Positions 5,911-7,271 of a stretch of 7,271 nucleotides of DNA are shown piece by piece (position 1 is the stretch's first letter; each line of letters begins with the position of its first letter). The translations under genes were made by a program, and so were the position numbers. Location: positions 1 to 7,271 of the forward strand of contig JAQBPS010000483.1 in NCBI GenBank assembly GCA_028287415.1. The letters run 5' to 3'. The DNA comes from Bacillota bacterium (lineage in GTDB: Bacteria; Bacillota; Sulfobacillia; Symbiobacteriales; Symbiobacteriaceae). The notes below the pieces were generated by a model. The model searched no databases. It saw only the letters and a list, made by a program, of their open reading frames with translations, and was not told the origin of the DNA.

Positions 5911-5923
5911 GAGTCAGCGACTC
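5911..5923. repeat. Short inverted repeat in the groES / CPKCG intergenic region
   Basis: GAGTC-AGC-GACTC is a perfect 5-bp inverted repeat with a 3-nt spacer, lying between the divergent starts, 54 bp upstream of the groES ATG. It could be a regulator-binding half-site pair, but it is short enough to occur by chance. It is not a CIRCE element (TTAGCACTC-N9-GAGTGCTAA), and neither CIRCE nor a CtsR-type heptad repeat is visible between 5859 and 5977. Confidence 0.25.
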
Positions 5924-5977
5924 CGCACATAGGCTGTGATCGCGCCTGCGCTACTTGCATCGGAGGAGAGAAGAGCG

Positions 5978-7271
<1,294 letters not shown>

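Overview
The window is high-GC bacterial DNA. It probably comes from a spore-forming member of the Bacillota, perhaps Symbiobacterium-like. Three things point there: a YtaF-type sporulation membrane protein, a GroEL whose residues resemble Bacillus-type chaperonins (including the one-residue-shorter [10 protein letters not shown] segment), and strong AGGAGG-type ribosome binding sites with some GTG starts. The assignment rests on recognised family features, not on a database search.

Layout, left to right. (1) The 3' end of a P-type cation-transporting ATPase on the plus strand (1-456), entering from outside the window. (2) A convergent ytaF gene on the minus strand (407-1051). Its 3' end overlaps the ATPase gene by 50 bp, and its probable terminator hairpin lies inside the ATPase reading frame. 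(3) A compact five-gene minus-strand unit. In transcription order it holds an ABC ATPase (5253-4279), an ABC-2 permease (4282-3572), a GldG-like auxiliary membrane protein (3561-2134), a short DUF4340-like membrane-anchored protein (2117-1635) and a small Ala-rich membrane protein (1568-1179). It ends at a strong GC hairpin (1150-1180). (4) Upstream of this unit and on the same strand, a hypothetical protein with a CPKCG knuckle (5858-5355), separated from the ABC unit by a hairpin (about 5291-5340). (5) Diverging from it on the plus strand, groES (5978-6286) and groEL (6292 to the window edge, incomplete).

The ABC genes resemble the GldA-GldF-GldG set first described in gliding Bacteroidetes. 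Homologous sets are widespread in non-gliding bacteria, where the substrate is usually unknown. Here the ATPase should power the permease, while the GldG-like and DUF4340-like proteins form extracytoplasmic auxiliary parts anchored in the membrane. Overlapping or very close gene junctions suggest coupled translation for the first three to four genes. groES and groEL form the standard chaperonin operon.

Most of the window is recognisable chromosomal content. I see no phage, transposon, CRISPR array or RNA gene. The least understood parts are the last gene of the ABC unit, the CPKCG protein, and the regulatory region shared by that protein and groESL, which lacks a recognisable CIRCE element. 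No gene-free stretch exceeds 300 bases.
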